A program made the translations under genes and the position numbers. 64,000 nt of DNA from Dehalococcoidia bacterium (GTDB lineage: Bacteria; Chloroflexota; Dehalococcoidia; Lucifugimonadales; UBA3495): the NCBI GenBank assembly GCA_022827095.1, contig JAJDTP010000005.1, positions 496,001-560,000 on the forward strand. The letters are read 5' to 3'. Shown piece after piece: positions 44,352 through 56,177 of this stretch (the first letter of the stretch is position 1; each line of letters begins with the position of its first letter). Below the pieces are notes generated by a model, which worked only from the letters and a program-made list of their open reading frames with translations, ran no database searches and was not told the DNA's origin.

Positions 44352-45338
44352 TCAGGCGTTTTCCTGCCGGTCGTGCTGCTCGAGCACCAAGCGGGCGTTG
44401 GCCACGTCCCGGTTCATCTGGGAGATGAGGGCATCGATGCCATCAAAGGTTTCCTGGCCGCGCAGCCGGGAAACGAACTCGAGCTTCAGGTTTTCGTCGT
44501 AGATGTCGTCCGAGAAATCCAGCAGGTGCGCTTCGATCAGGCGCTGGCTGAGGCCGAAGGTGGGCCTCACGCCGATGCTGGTGGCCGCCATGTGTCGCAC
44601 TCCGTTTACGGTGGCGTAGGTGGCGTACACGCCGTCGGCCGGGATCACGAAGTTCTCGATGGGAATGATGTTGGCGGTGGGGAAGCCCAACTGGCGGCCC
44701 ATCTTGGCGCCGTGCACAACGATACCGTCGGTGGCGTAGGGCCGTCCCAACAGGAATTCGGCGCCATCGACGTTGCCGTCGGCCAGGGCGTTGCGTACCC
44801 GTCGGCTGCGGACGGTGCTGCCTTCCAGTTCCAGGGGAGGTACCGTTTCCACCCAGAAGCCGAGGGCCGCCCCCCGGCGCCGCAGGTAGTCCAGGTTGCC
44901 GCTGCGGTTCCGCCCCAAGGCGAAGTCCGGGCCGGTAACGATGCCGCGCATGTGGAGGCAATCGACCAGCATGTGTGTGAATTCGTTAGCGTCGAGGTTG
45001 GCGATGTCGTTGGTGAACTCGACGCAGATCACGCTCTCGATCCCGGCGTCGTGTAGCAATCGGATCTTTTCTTCGGGGGTGATGATCTTGGTTACGGTGC
45101 GTTCCGGGTTCACCACTTCGGCGGGATGATTGCTGAAAGTGATGACGGTAGGGATCAACGGCGGTTCAGCCAACTCCAACATGCGACTCAGCAGATGGCG
45201 GTGTCCCCGATGCACCCCGTCGAACACGCCAATGGTGACGACCGTGCCTTCGCCAGGCTGAGGAGATGCATCGGCCAGTGCCTGACGAAAGGCTCCCCGG
45301 CCCGGAGTTCCGGAAGTTGCATTGTCCGAGGAGAGCAT
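44352..45338 (-). CDS. ribF: Bifunctional riboflavin kinase/FAD synthetase
   Basis: The 328-residue enzyme makes FMN then FAD. The N-terminal nucleotidyltransferase domain has VVTIGVFDGVHRGHRHLL (the GxH-x-GH-like site), ITFSNHPAEVV and the later GPDFALGRNRSGN. The C-terminal kinase domain contains MGRQLGFPTANI, YATYATVNGVRHMAATSIG and EAHLLDFSDDIYDENL. The frame is open to 45614, but ATG 45338 is close to where RibF proteins begin and is preferred; ATGs at 45425 and 45419 cannot be excluded. Downstream is tyrS. Confidence 0.93.
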   Translation of the reverse strand: MLSSDNATSGTPGRGAFRQALADASPQPGEGTVVTIGVFDGVHRGHRHLLSRMLELAEPPLIPTVITFSNHPAEVVNPERTVTKIITPEEKIRLLHDAGIESVICVEFTNDIANLDANEFTHMLVDCLHMRGIVTGPDFALGRNRSGNLDYLRRRGAALGFWVETVPPLELEGSTVRSRRVRNALADGNVDGAEFLLGRPYATDGIVVHGAKMGRQLGFPTANIIPIENFVIPADGVYATYATVNGVRHMAATSIGVRPTFGLSQRLIEAHLLDFSDDIYDENLKLEFVSRLRGQETFDGIDALISQMNRDVANARLVLEQHDRQENA

Positions 45339-45617
45339 GGCGTCCAAACGGCCGGTCGATATGGAAAAGTCGAGAATTGGCCGCACCTGAACGAGCGCCC
45401 AATTCGGGCAGCCCCTCATACTCATTGCGGCGTGAATTGGCGCAACCGATGGTAGCACAGGGCCCCAAACCGGGCAAGCAGAAATCGTTCTGTCGAACCG
45501 GCGATATACTGGACGCCGGCGGCGGGACCAGACGCAAAAGCCTCGAAATTGGTCGCTAAAGCATTCGTCAACTGCGGCATGGCCGGTTTTACAATGCCAC
45601 CACGCAAATCGCACTCA

Positions 45618-46193
45618 ATGAGAATATCCGGCGGCACGTCCCGAGGTCTCCCGTTGATTGGGGCAGCGGTGGCCGGAGTACGACCGACAACTGAGAGGGT
45701 TAGATCCGCGATCTTCAATATTCTGCAACCCGAGAAGGTGGAAGGGAGCCGGGTCCTTGACCTTTACGCTGGCACCGGCAGCCTGGGCATAGAAGCCCTC
45801 AGCCGTGGGGCGATGCAGGCCGACTTTGTCGAACGTAATCGACGACAGTGTCGGGTGATACAGGAGAACCTGGACTTCACGGGTTATAGCAACGTCAGTC
45901 GTGTCAATTGCGCCGATGTATTGGACTGGTTGAATCGATTCGCGGCCGACTCCGATGACAGGACACCTTACGATCTTGTCGTCCTGGACCCACCTTACGC
46001 AATGGGAGCGCCTACCCCAACCTTGGAACGACTTGCCCGGTCCACACTGCTCAACACGGACTCCACTGTAGTCGTGGGTTTCAGCAATCGTGTGACTCTG
46101 CCGGCCGAAATCCATTGCCTGCATGAGATTGACCGACGCAGCTACGGGGATAATGCGGTAGGATTCTACGCGGTTCGCACCGCCGCGAATTGA
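45618..46193 (+). CDS. rsmD: 16S rRNA (guanine(966)-N2)-methyltransferase
   Basis: The 191-residue methyltransferase modifies 16S rRNA. The N-terminal MRISGGTSRGLPL is the family start, then VRPTTERVRSAIFNILQ. SAM-binding motif I is VLDLYAGTGSLGIEALSRG, and the catalytic motif is VVLDPPYAMG (the DPPY form of NPPY). The ATG at 45618 begins directly at the conserved start. The coaD gene follows after 32 bases, the usual rsmD-coaD pair. Confidence 0.94.
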   Translation: MRISGGTSRGLPLIGAAVAGVRPTTERVRSAIFNILQPEKVEGSRVLDLYAGTGSLGIEALSRGAMQADFVERNRRQCRVIQENLDFTGYSNVSRVNCADVLDWLNRFAADSDDRTPYDLVVLDPPYAMGAPTPTLERLARSTLLNTDSTVVVGFSNRVTLPAEIHCLHEIDRRSYGDNAVGFYAVRTAAN

Positions 46194-46225
46194 CTGACCC
46201 CAACAACTAAACGGAGTAGCCCCGA

Positions 46226-46714
46226 ATGGTAACCGCTCTTTATCCCGGCACATTCGACCCAGTGACCATGGGACACCTGAACGTGGCTCAACGCGCCGCA
46301 CGGCTGTTCGACAGCCTGATCGTCGCCGTGTATGACACCCCTTCCAAGAGCCTGATGTTCAACACCGAAGAGCGCGTCGGGTTGATGCGGGAGGCGGTAG
46401 CCGACATGTCAAACGTGACGGTTCGCCCGTTCAACGGTCTGGTGGTTAACACCGCCCGTGACGCCGGCGCGGCGGCCATCATTCGGGGCCTTCGCAGCGG
46501 TCCCGATTTCGAGTACGAGTCGCAGATGTTCTTCATGAACCGCCGTCTGGAGCCCGAAGTCGACATGGTGTCGCTGATGAGCGATCAAGAGCACATGTTC
46601 ATCAGTTCAAGCCTGCTCAAAGAAGTCGCTCAATTGGGCGGCGATATCTCCGGCATGGTCCCGGACCACGTGGCTCGGGCCCTGGCGGAAAAATACCAAT
46701 TGCCGCAGCGGTAG
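46226..46714 (+). CDS. coaD: Phosphopantetheine adenylyltransferase
   Basis: The 162-residue enzyme performs the penultimate step of CoA synthesis. It begins ALYPGTFDPVTMGHLNVAQRA with the TxGH nucleotide-binding motif, has the mid-chain IIRGLRSGPDFEYESQM and the C-terminal ISSSLLKEVAQLGGDISGMV, both diagnostic for CoaD. It begins 32 bases after rsmD with a GGAG site. The coiled-coil gene lies immediately downstream. Confidence 0.96.
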   Translation: MVTALYPGTFDPVTMGHLNVAQRAARLFDSLIVAVYDTPSKSLMFNTEERVGLMREAVADMSNVTVRPFNGLVVNTARDAGAAAIIRGLRSGPDFEYESQMFFMNRRLEPEVDMVSLMSDQEHMFISSSLLKEVAQLGGDISGMVPDHVARALAEKYQLPQR

Positions 46715-46788
46715 CCGTTCACGCGCAATCTGAACCGCCGGCCAAGGGGGTCATCATAGATATCAACAGCATTATCGACCGGATCGAA

Positions 46789-47313
46789 TTGTTGGTGGAC
46801 TCGAGTAAATCCGTGCCGCTCAGCAACAATGTAATGGTCGACCGGAGCAAGATAGGCGAGCTCGTAGCGCAACTGCGCATGGCTGTGCCCCAGGAGATAA
46901 GGCAGGCTGAGGAAATGCTGTCCCGCAAGGATGACATAATGTCGTCCGCCGTCTCCGAGGCTCACCAGGCGCGCCAGCAACTGGAGCAGGATTTCCGGAC
47001 GCGTCTCAGCGAGCATGAACTGGGACGAAAGGCGGAGGAAATGCTGAGGGAAGCGGAAGCCACCTCCCGCCGGATGATTGACCAGGCCGAGGGTGAGGCG
47101 GAAAACCGTAGGAACCAGGCCGATGCATACGCTCTGCGCACCCTGCGGGACCTGGAGCGGGAACTGACCGCCGCCACCGGCTCGGTTCGCAAGGGCATTG
47201 ACGCGCTTGCTGGCGCAACGCTGGCGGCCGCCCCCAGCCCGAGTATCCCGTCGCCAAGTGACTTCGCTCCGAGCGATGAGCGCGAAACGGCCGACTTCGG
47301 GCGCTTTCGGTAA
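46789..47313 (+). CDS. DivIVA/F-ATPase-b-like coiled-coil protein (start uncertain, may begin near 46756)
   Basis: The 174-residue protein (from the first standard start codon, TTG 46789) is mostly a long charged coiled coil: PQEIRQAEEMLSRKDDIMS, HQARQQLEQDF and AEGEAENRRNQADAYA, ending in a Pro/Ser-rich tail. The likely true start is earlier, because AAGGGGG (46744-46750) is a fine ribosome-binding site and the frame continues upstream as DINSIIDRIELLVDSSKSV, which looks like the start of such proteins. No ATG, GTG or TTG exists there, so an ATA (46756) or ATC (46753) start is suspected. Role unknown. Confidence 0.7.
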   Translation: MLVDSSKSVPLSNNVMVDRSKIGELVAQLRMAVPQEIRQAEEMLSRKDDIMSSAVSEAHQARQQLEQDFRTRLSEHELGRKAEEMLREAEATSRRMIDQAEGEAENRRNQADAYALRTLRDLERELTAATGSVRKGIDALAGATLAAAPSPSIPSPSDFAPSDERETADFGRFR

Positions 47314-47338
47314 CCGGCCCGCCCGTACCGGATGAAAT

Positions 47339-47368
47339 GGGGCGGGAAAATACCCGCCCCTTCGTCTT
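47339..47368 (+). terminator. Rho-independent terminator after the coiled-coil gene
   Basis: GGGGCGGG (47339-47346) pairs perfectly with CCCGCCCC (47353-47360) around AAAATA and is followed by the pyrimidine-rich TTCGTCTT. It is 26 bases after the stop and ends the coaD/coiled-coil unit before the promoter at 47419. Confidence 0.75.
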
Positions 47369-47418
47369 GCGGCGGCTGGAGGCCTTCGCGACGACCGTTG
47401 TCCGGGCAATCTTCACGC

Positions 47419-47449
47419 TTGACATTGGCGACTCTCACGGGTGTACAAT
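47419..47449 (+). promoter_or_regulatory. Promoter of the bifunctional-nuclease gene
   Basis: A perfect -35 hexamer TTGACA (47419-47424) is followed, after a 19-base spacer, by TACAAT (47444-47449). The spacer is longer than the optimal 17, so the promoter may be weak or regulated. It lies 85 bases upstream of ATG 47534. Confidence 0.5.
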
Positions 47450-47533
47450 CCGGCGTGCCCGTTGGTTGGGAATGCGCTCGGGCGTGATCCGACCACACCA
47501 TCCCGGAAGCGTTGATTGGAGTGACGGAGCGAG

Positions 47534-48076
47534 ATGCGTGAACTGGTAATCGACAGCATCCGGATCAGCCAGATGAATTATCAACGGGTGGTGGTCCTCA
47601 AGGAGTTGGCCACCGAGCTTTTCCTGTTGATTTGGATCGGCCCCACCGAGGCCGAAGCGATCGCGGTGAAGATGCAGGGCATGTCGGTTCCGCGGCCGCT
47701 GACGCACGACCTTTTCGTTGACCTGGTGAAGTCGGTGGGCGGAACTTTCCAGCACATCCTGGTAAACGACCTACAAAACGAAACGTTTTACGCCAAGATC
47801 GTGGTCAGGATCGGTGATCACACCCACGAAATAGACTCCAGGCCCAGTGACGCCATGGCGGTTGCCGTGCGGGCCGAGGTTCCGATATACGTGGCTGATC
47901 AGGTCATGGACAAGGCAGCGATCTCGATGGATCAGGAAACCGGCCAACCCGCGGTGGCGCCGGAATCAGGCGGAGAGTCGGCTCCCGCCGAGGTCACGGA
48001 AGAGGAACTCCAGGGACTGTCGGCATTCACGGATCTGATCAACGAACTTGACATGGAAGACTTCGAGCGCAAGTAG
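47534..48076 (+). CDS. Bifunctional nuclease (BFN/DUF151) domain protein
   Basis: The 180-residue protein starts with a BFN domain: RVVVLKELATELFLLIWIGP, EAEAIAVKMQGMSVPRPLTHD and VRIGDHTHEIDSRPSDAMAVA, the family's core blocks. Relatives are annotated as bifunctional nucleases on the basis of plant/bacterial work; the activity here is inferred. The C-terminal 50 residues are acidic and disordered, ending LINELDMEDFERK. Its own promoter and terminator make it a single-gene unit. Confidence 0.9.
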   Translation: MRELVIDSIRISQMNYQRVVVLKELATELFLLIWIGPTEAEAIAVKMQGMSVPRPLTHDLFVDLVKSVGGTFQHILVNDLQNETFYAKIVVRIGDHTHEIDSRPSDAMAVAVRAEVPIYVADQVMDKAAISMDQETGQPAVAPESGGESAPAEVTEEELQGLSAFTDLINELDMEDFERK

Positions 48077-48113
48077 GTTCCAAATGCGTGCCACCGGCGT
48101 TACGATGAATGCT

Positions 48114-48140
48114 GCCCCGCCCGCGACGGTGGGGCGTTTT
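48114..48140 (+). terminator. Rho-independent terminator after the BFN gene
   Basis: GCCCCGCC (48114-48121) pairs with GGTGGGGC (48128-48135), one G-U pair included, around CGCGAC; GTTTT follows directly. It separates the BFN gene from the ATP synthase operon promoter. Confidence 0.8.
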
Positions 48141-48176
48141 CGTGAGCAGGGTTACGATTTCTCCAAACCTCTCCGA

Positions 48177-48205
48177 TTGACAGTTCGGAGTGCGGATGCT
48201 ACGAT
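48177..48205 (+). promoter_or_regulatory. ATP synthase operon promoter
   Basis: TTGACA (48177-48182), an exact 17-base spacer and TACGAT (48200-48205) with a TGC just before the -10 form a strong sigma-70 promoter. It lies 22 bases before the atpI-like start codon region, so the leader would be very short. Confidence 0.75.
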
Positions 48206-48226
48206 GCCTGCCGTTTGGAAACGGGT

Positions 48227-48501
48227 ATGCCGCAGTGGGTAGTTACCGCTTTGCGGCTAACCGGCTTGGGTTGGTTCGTTGCTGTATGCATCGTCCTGGG
48301 CATCCTTGGAGGGCTATGGCTGGGCAATCTGACCGGCCAGGTGGCGCTCCTGGTGTTGGTGGGAACGGTTCTGGGCAGCGTGGTAGCCTTCTACGGGGTC
48401 TACCGAATGATCCTCCCTGCGGTGTACGGAAGCAACAATCCCACCCGCACCGCCGACCGTTCCCAAAAACCGTGTTCTGACCGCGGAGGCAACGAACCGT
48501 C

Positions 48502-48505
<4 letters not shown>
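48227..48505 (+). CDS. atpI: AtpI/AtpZ-like small membrane protein at the head of the ATP synthase operon
   Basis: This 92-residue protein has two membrane helices (LTGLGWFVAVCIVLGILGG and VALLVLVGTVLGSVVAFYG) and a polar tail. Two-helix proteins of this type in front of atpB are AtpI/AtpZ, which help c-ring assembly or Mg/Ca handling. An alternative start is TTG 48215. Its stop overlaps the GTG start of atpB (GTGA), so the two are coupled. The name rests mainly on position and topology. Confidence 0.72.
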
Positions 48506-49909
<1,404 letters not shown>

Positions 49910-49913
49910 CAAC

Positions 49914-50417
49914 ATGGTAGAACTGGGACTGAACGTTCCGGCGTTGATCAGCTACCTGATCAACTATGTCGTCCTGCTGATCCTGCTGGGAGCATTAGCT
50001 TACCGGCCGCTGCTCAACGCTTTGGACAGTCGAGTCGACAGCATCCGGGAGAGCCTCGCGGCCGCCGATCGTGCCCGTGAGGAAGCGGCTAGCTCGCGCT
50101 CCGCCATTGAGGAGGAGCTCAACGAGGCTCGCCGTGAGGGACAGCGCCTTTTGGATCAAGCCCGTGAAGCTGCTGAGCGTTTCCGCGAAGAGGAGATGGA
50201 GCGCGCCCGTCAGTCGGCGGAGGAATTTTCCGAGCGCGCTCGCGCCGACATCGCAAGGGAGCGCGACGCCGCGGTCGACGAGGTCAGGGCTGCGTTCGGC
50301 GACCTGGCGATTTCGGCTGCCGAACGCATCATCCGACGCAGCGTGGACCGCCAGGCGCACCAGGAGTTGATCGATCAAGTCCTGGCCGAAGGCGAGCAGG
50401 CGCTGCGGCGCAACTGA
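49914..50417 (+). CDS. atpF: F0F1 ATP synthase subunit b
   Basis: The 167-residue peripheral stalk subunit has an N-terminal helix (LISYLINYVVLLILLGALA) and a long charged coiled coil (AADRAREEAASSRSAIEEEL, ERFREEEMERARQSAEEF). It starts four bases after atpE. The C-terminal part binds the delta subunit, encoded next but after a 107-base gap. Confidence 0.95.
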   Translation: MVELGLNVPALISYLINYVVLLILLGALAYRPLLNALDSRVDSIRESLAAADRAREEAASSRSAIEEELNEARREGQRLLDQAREAAERFREEEMERARQSAEEFSERARADIARERDAAVDEVRAAFGDLAISAAERIIRRSVDRQAHQELIDQVLAEGEQALRRN

Positions 50418-50524
50418 CCGTCCGTCCTGTCGGCGTTTCAGGCAATTTTCAGGCAATAAGGAATGCGTGGCCGGGCCGTATCACGGCGACCACGCAGTCG
50501 GAAGAGTTAGGGAGACAGCAACCC

Positions 50525-51064
50525 GTGGCAAACCGTTTGTCCGGTCAGCGCTACGCCCAGGCCATCTTTGAGTTGGCCGAGCAGGAAGAGCAGCTGGAAC
50601 CGTGGGATCAGGAACTACGATTGGCCGCCGACGTGCTTGGCGACGAGGAGTTCAGCCTGTTCCTGCGGCACGCCGAGGTGCCTTTGGAACGCAAGATCGC
50701 GGCTATCGACGAGGTGCTCTCCGAGACACATCAGATGGTTCGCAACCTGGTCGCGCTCCTGGTCAGCCGCAGCGGCGTGGACGCAATTCGTGAGGTTCAG
50801 GAGGCTTACACCAACCTGCTGGACGAACGGCTGGGCCGTCAACGAGTTGAAGTTACCGCCGCCGTGGAATTGGAACCGGCCGAGTTGGACCGTATTACGG
50901 ACCTGGTTGGGCGCATGGTAGGAAAGGAAGTGGTGGTCACCGCAAATGTGGATGAGTCCATCCTGGGAGGGCTCATCATCCAGATTGGCGATCAATTGCT
51001 GGACGGCAGCGCAAGTTCCGCCCTGGAACGGCTCCGCCAAACGGTCCGTGCGCAAGCGGCCTAA
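50525..51064 (+). CDS. atpH: F0F1 ATP synthase subunit delta
   Basis: The 179-residue protein links F1 to the peripheral stalk. It starts LSGQRYAQAIFELAEQEEQL, has VRNLVALLVSRSGVDAIREV and the C-terminal VDESILGGLIIQIGDQLLDGS, all typical of OSCP/delta. The start is GTG 50525 with GGGAGA upstream. The 107-base gap from atpF is the longest in the operon after atpE's leader. Confidence 0.95.
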   Translation: MANRLSGQRYAQAIFELAEQEEQLEPWDQELRLAADVLGDEEFSLFLRHAEVPLERKIAAIDEVLSETHQMVRNLVALLVSRSGVDAIREVQEAYTNLLDERLGRQRVEVTAAVELEPAELDRITDLVGRMVGKEVVVTANVDESILGGLIIQIGDQLLDGSASSALERLRQTVRAQAA

Positions 51065-51091
51065 CCAACGCAACATTGAGGAGACTCGCCG

Positions 51092-52600
51092 ATGGCAGTC
51101 AGGGGACAAGAGATAGTTTCTCTCATCAGGCGTCAGATCGAGGAGTTTGGCGGAGACCTCTCCCTCGTCGACGTGGGCACCGTCCTGCAAGTAGGTGACG
51201 GTATCGCCAGCATCCAGGGGTTGCAGAGTGTCCGCTCCAACGAATTGCTGGATTTCGGCAACGAGGTACTGGGCCTCGCGCTGAATCTGGAATCGGACAT
51301 TGTCGGCGCCGCCATCCTGGGCGATCCCAACGCGGTGAAAGAGGGCGACCGGGTCCGGGCAACCGGACAGATCATCGAGGTTCCCGTTGGGGACGCCCTA
51401 ATCGGCCGCGTGGTGGATCCGCTGGGTCGCCCGTTGGATGGCAAGGGCCCGGTAGCGACCGACCGTACGATGCCTGTGGAGCGCACCGCGCCCAACGTGG
51501 TGGTCAGGAAGTCGGTGGACACGCCGGTGCAGACCGGCATCAAGGCCATTGACGCGATGATCCCCATTGGCCGCGGCCAGCGCGAACTGATCATCGGCGA
51601 CCGATCTACCGGCAAGTCCGCGATTGCCATCGACACCATCATCAACCAGCGGGATACCGACCTGATCTGCATCTACGTGGCCATTGGCCAGAAGCAGGGC
51701 AAGGTCTCCCAGGTCGTTGGCATCCTCGAAGAGTACGGAGCCATGGACCACACTATCGTGGTCAACGCGGGGTCAGCAGACTCCGCCCCGCTGCAGTTCA
51801 TTGCCCCGTACGCCGGCTGCGCCATGGGCGAAGCGTTCATGGAGGAAGGCAGGGACGTGCTGATCGTCTATGACGATCTGACCAAGCATGCCTGGGCCTA
51901 TCGTCAGATGTCGCTTCTGCTGCGCCGTCCCGCCGGTCGTGAGGCCTATCCCGGCGACGTTTTCTACCTGCACAGCCGGTTGCTTGAACGCGCCGCCCGG
52001 CTCGACGACACATTGGGCGGCGGCTCGTTGACGGCCCTGCCCATCATCGAAACCCAGGCCGGTGACGTTTCGGCTTACATTCCGACCAATGTGATCTCCA
52101 TCACCGACGGGCAGATCTACCTGGAACCGGAACTTTTCAACGTCGGTATCCGTCCGGCCGTCAACGTGGGTTTGTCGGTCTCCCGCGTGGGTGGCGCCGC
52201 TCAAACGCGTGCCGTCCGCCAGGTGGCGGGCCGGCTTCGGTTGGACCTGGCCCAGTATCGTGAGCTGGCAACTTTCGCCCAGTTCGGTACTGCCGACCTG
52301 GACGCGGCAACGCGCGCACAGCTTGCCCGAGGCCAACTTGCCACCGAAGCTTTGAAGCAGGGTCAGTATCAGCCGCTCAACCTGGGCGACGAGGTGATAG
52401 TCCTCTTCGCGGTGAACTCCGGTCTGATGGAAGATGTCCCGCTGGAACGTGTGGGCGCATTCGAGGAACAGATGCTTCGCCACGTCAACGCGACGCATCC
52501 GGAATTCGGCCAGGCGATCCGTGACACCGGCAACCTGCCGGACGAATTGAGCGGGCAGCTCACCGCGGCCATCAACGATTTCAAGCCTACTTTCCAGTAG
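51092..52600 (+). CDS. atpA: F0F1 ATP synthase subunit alpha
   Basis: The 502-residue non-catalytic nucleotide-binding subunit has the Walker A loop [14 protein letters not shown] at about residue 170 and the signature [17 protein letters not shown] at about residue 360. [16 protein letters not shown] precedes the P-loop. Length and order match the family (E. coli 513). It is preceded by GGAG before ATG 51092. Confidence 0.98.
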   Translation: MAVRGQEIVSLIRRQIEEFGGDLSLVDVGTVLQVGDGIASIQGLQSVRSNELLDFGNEVLGLALNLESDIVGAAILGDPNAVKEGDRVRATGQIIEVPVGDALIGRVVDPLGRPLDGKGPVATDRTMPVERTAPNVVVRKSVDTPVQTGIKAIDAMIPIGRGQRELIIGDRSTGKSAIAIDTIINQRDTDLICIYVAIGQKQGKVSQVVGILEEYGAMDHTIVVNAGSADSAPLQFIAPYAGCAMGEAFMEEGRDVLIVYDDLTKHAWAYRQMSLLLRRPAGREAYPGDVFYLHSRLLERAARLDDTLGGGSLTALPIIETQAGDVSAYIPTNVISITDGQIYLEPELFNVGIRPAVNVGLSVSRVGGAAQTRAVRQVAGRLRLDLAQYRELATFAQFGTADLDAATRAQLARGQLATEALKQGQYQPLNLGDEVIVLFAVNSGLMEDVPLERVGAFEEQMLRHVNATHPEFGQAIRDTGNLPDELSGQLTAAINDFKPTFQ

Positions 52601-52649
52601 GAAGCCTCGTAGGTAATTTCCCCAATCCAGGTGCAGCCAGGGTCAGCAA

Positions 52650-53510
52650 ATGCCTAGCGTTAGAGACATCCGCCGACGCATTCGCAGCGTCGAGAACACC
52701 GGCAAGGTCACCAACGCGATGTCGCTCATCGCGGCGTCGAAGATGCGCCGGGCGCAGCTAGCCGTTACCGACGGCCGCCCGTACGCCGAGAAGATCCATG
52801 AGGTGATCGCTACCTTGGCAGCGCAACCAACTGACGACGACACGGTCCACCCGCTGCTGGAAACCCGCCCGGTCAACACCGTGGGCATGGTGGTGATCAC
52901 CCCCGACCGTGGACTGGCCGGGGGCATGCACGCCAACATCAACCGCCAGGTGGCCCGCTTCATTCTGGGCAGCGACGCGACGGTCCGAAGTATTGTGGTC
53001 GGCCGCAAGGGCCGCGACTTCCTGGTGCGCTACACCGATACCGTCCAGGCAGTATTCACCGATCTGAGCGACCGCGTGTCCCTTGCCGATACCACCGCGA
53101 TCTCCCGCCTGGTCATCGACGGATACACTGACGGCGAGTTCGATGAGGTTCACCTGGCCTACATGCGTTTCGTGTCCACCGTTCAGCAGGAACCGGTGAT
53201 CGAACGCATACTGCCCGTGGAACCCGCGGCGCTGGAATCGGCCCAACGGGTGGGCTACATTTACGAGCCTGATCCGGCAACCGTGTTAAGCGCACTGCTG
53301 CCGCAGTTCGTTGAAATGCAGGTGTATCACGCCATCCTGGAAAGCATCGCCAGCGAACAATCCGCCCGCATGGTAGCGATGCGGAACGCGACCGACAATG
53401 CCAACCAACTGGCTTCCGACCTGACATTGGTCATGAACAAGCTGCGCCAGGACAGCATCACCAACGAGTTGCTGGACCTGGTGGGCGGCCAGGTGGCGCT
53501 GGAGGGATGA
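52650..53510 (+). CDS. atpG: F0F1 ATP synthase subunit gamma
   Basis: The 286-residue rotor shaft has the N-terminal helix RDIRRRIRSVENTGKVTNAM with AASKMRRAQ, and the C-terminal helix EQSARMVAMRNATDNANQLA with LRQDSITNELLDLVGG. These two form the coiled-coil shaft in F1. The rest includes VVITPDRGLAGGMHANI, the usual core strand. It follows atpA by 49 bases. Confidence 0.97.
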   Translation: MPSVRDIRRRIRSVENTGKVTNAMSLIAASKMRRAQLAVTDGRPYAEKIHEVIATLAAQPTDDDTVHPLLETRPVNTVGMVVITPDRGLAGGMHANINRQVARFILGSDATVRSIVVGRKGRDFLVRYTDTVQAVFTDLSDRVSLADTTAISRLVIDGYTDGEFDEVHLAYMRFVSTVQQEPVIERILPVEPAALESAQRVGYIYEPDPATVLSALLPQFVEMQVYHAILESIASEQSARMVAMRNATDNANQLASDLTLVMNKLRQDSITNELLDLVGGQVALEG

Positions 53511-53577
53511 TCGGCCGGGCTCATTTGGGGAGACCACGCTGCGGCGAGCCCGCGAACATCCGACCGTCTTCAGATAA

Positions 53578-54993
<1,416 letters not shown>

Positions 54994-55029
54994 TCTTCCC
55001 AGGCCACGGATTGACAGGAGCCCGCCCCG

Positions 55030-55470
55030 ATGCCGATGCAATTGCAGATCATCACCGCTGAACGCGAGGTATTTTCGGGTGAAGTGGACGCGCTGGTGGC
55101 GCCCGGCGTTGCCGGGCAGTTGGGGATCCTACCCAACCATGCCCCGTTGATGACCGTGCTGCAGCCGGGCGAGTTGCTCGTTCGCGCCGGCGGTGACGAG
55201 AGCTACCTGGCGCTTTCCGGCGGCTACCTGGAAGTGTTGGGCAACCTGGTTATCGTGCTTGCCGACGCCGCCGAAGACGTGGACGAAATCGACGAGGCGC
55301 GGGCCCAGGAAGCGTTGGCGCGAGCGCAGGAACGCATTGCCAGTCGAGAATCTGACATCGAACTGGAACAGGCGGTGGCTTCCCTCCGCCGAGCCCAGGT
55401 TCGCGTGACCGTCGCGCGCCGGCGGCGGTCCGCACCGCACCGCTCGCTGGCGCGGCAAGCGCCGCAATAG
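55030..55470 (+). CDS. atpC: F0F1 ATP synthase subunit epsilon
   Basis: The 146-residue subunit has the beta-sandwich domain (LQIITAEREVFSGEVDALV, GQLGILPNHAPLMTVLQPGE, YLALSGGYLEVLGNLVIVLA) and a C-terminal two-helix domain (DEARAQEALARAQERI and following). The last 25 residues are Arg-rich. It ends two bases before the stop of the convergent rex gene. Confidence 0.96.
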   Translation: MPMQLQIITAEREVFSGEVDALVAPGVAGQLGILPNHAPLMTVLQPGELLVRAGGDESYLALSGGYLEVLGNLVIVLADAAEDVDEIDEARAQEALARAQERIASRESDIELEQAVASLRRAQVRVTVARRRRSAPHRSLARQAPQ

Positions 55471-55472
55471 GG

Positions 55473-56177
55473 TTAGCCGCCTGGCGTCAAGCCGTTGACC
55501 GAAGAACCGGCGTCGGTGAGGTAATAGGTCATCGACTGCAGGGCCAGGACCGGGTCGATGCTGCGTACCCGGATACCATCCGGCACTTGGGCATTGATGG
55601 GCGCGTAGTTGAGGATCGCCCGTACTCCGCATTCCACCAACTGGTCGATCACCGTCTGGGTATGGGCGCTGGGCACGGCCACGATGGCAATGCTGATGTC
55701 CCGCTCGGCCACCGTCTCCGCCATTTCGCCCATGGGTTGCACCGACACCCCGCCCACCTGGCGCCCAACGTTGGCGAGGTTGTTATCGAATGCCGCCACC
55801 AGGTGGAACCCGTCAGGGTTGAAGCCGGGGTAGTTCAGGATCGCGTTTCCCAACCGGCCCACGCCGACCACCGCTACGTTCCATTCCGAGTTCAAGCCGA
55901 GGATCTGCTTGAGTTCGCGCAACAGGTCGCGCACCACGTATCCTCGGCCCTGCTTGCCGAACCGGCCGAAGTAGGACAGGTCCTTCCTGATCTGGGCCGG
56001 GGTTACCTGTAGCTGTTCGCCCAACTGCTGTGAGTTGGTAACCGATTCTCCGCTCTCCAGGAGCTGCGATAGGATGCGGACATACTGTGGCAACCTGGAA
56101 ATGACCACCTCGGGAACTTCGCCGGGGGATGTTGCCGTCATTGGGCTGATACCTGGTCCGCTGGAACGTGATGTCAT
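55473..56177 (-). CDS. rex: Redox-sensing transcriptional repressor Rex
   Basis: The 234-residue repressor senses the NADH/NAD+ ratio. The winged-helix DNA-binding part reads ISRLPQYVRILSQLLESG then TPAQIRKDLSYFGRFGKQG, and the Rossmann part starts NVAVVGVGRLGNAIL. The C-terminal AILNYAPINAQVPDGIRV is typical. It usually controls fermentation and respiration genes. It lies convergently against the ATP synthase operon and could coordinate respiratory genes; no clear Rex-box was seen here. The in-frame ATG 12 residues later is an alternative start. Confidence 0.96.
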   Translation of the reverse strand: MTSRSSGPGISPMTATSPGEVPEVVISRLPQYVRILSQLLESGESVTNSQQLGEQLQVTPAQIRKDLSYFGRFGKQGRGYVVRDLLRELKQILGLNSEWNVAVVGVGRLGNAILNYPGFNPDGFHLVAAFDNNLANVGRQVGGVSVQPMGEMAETVAERDISIAIVAVPSAHTQTVIDQLVECGVRAILNYAPINAQVPDGIRVRSIDPVLALQSMTYYLTDAGSSVNGLTPGG

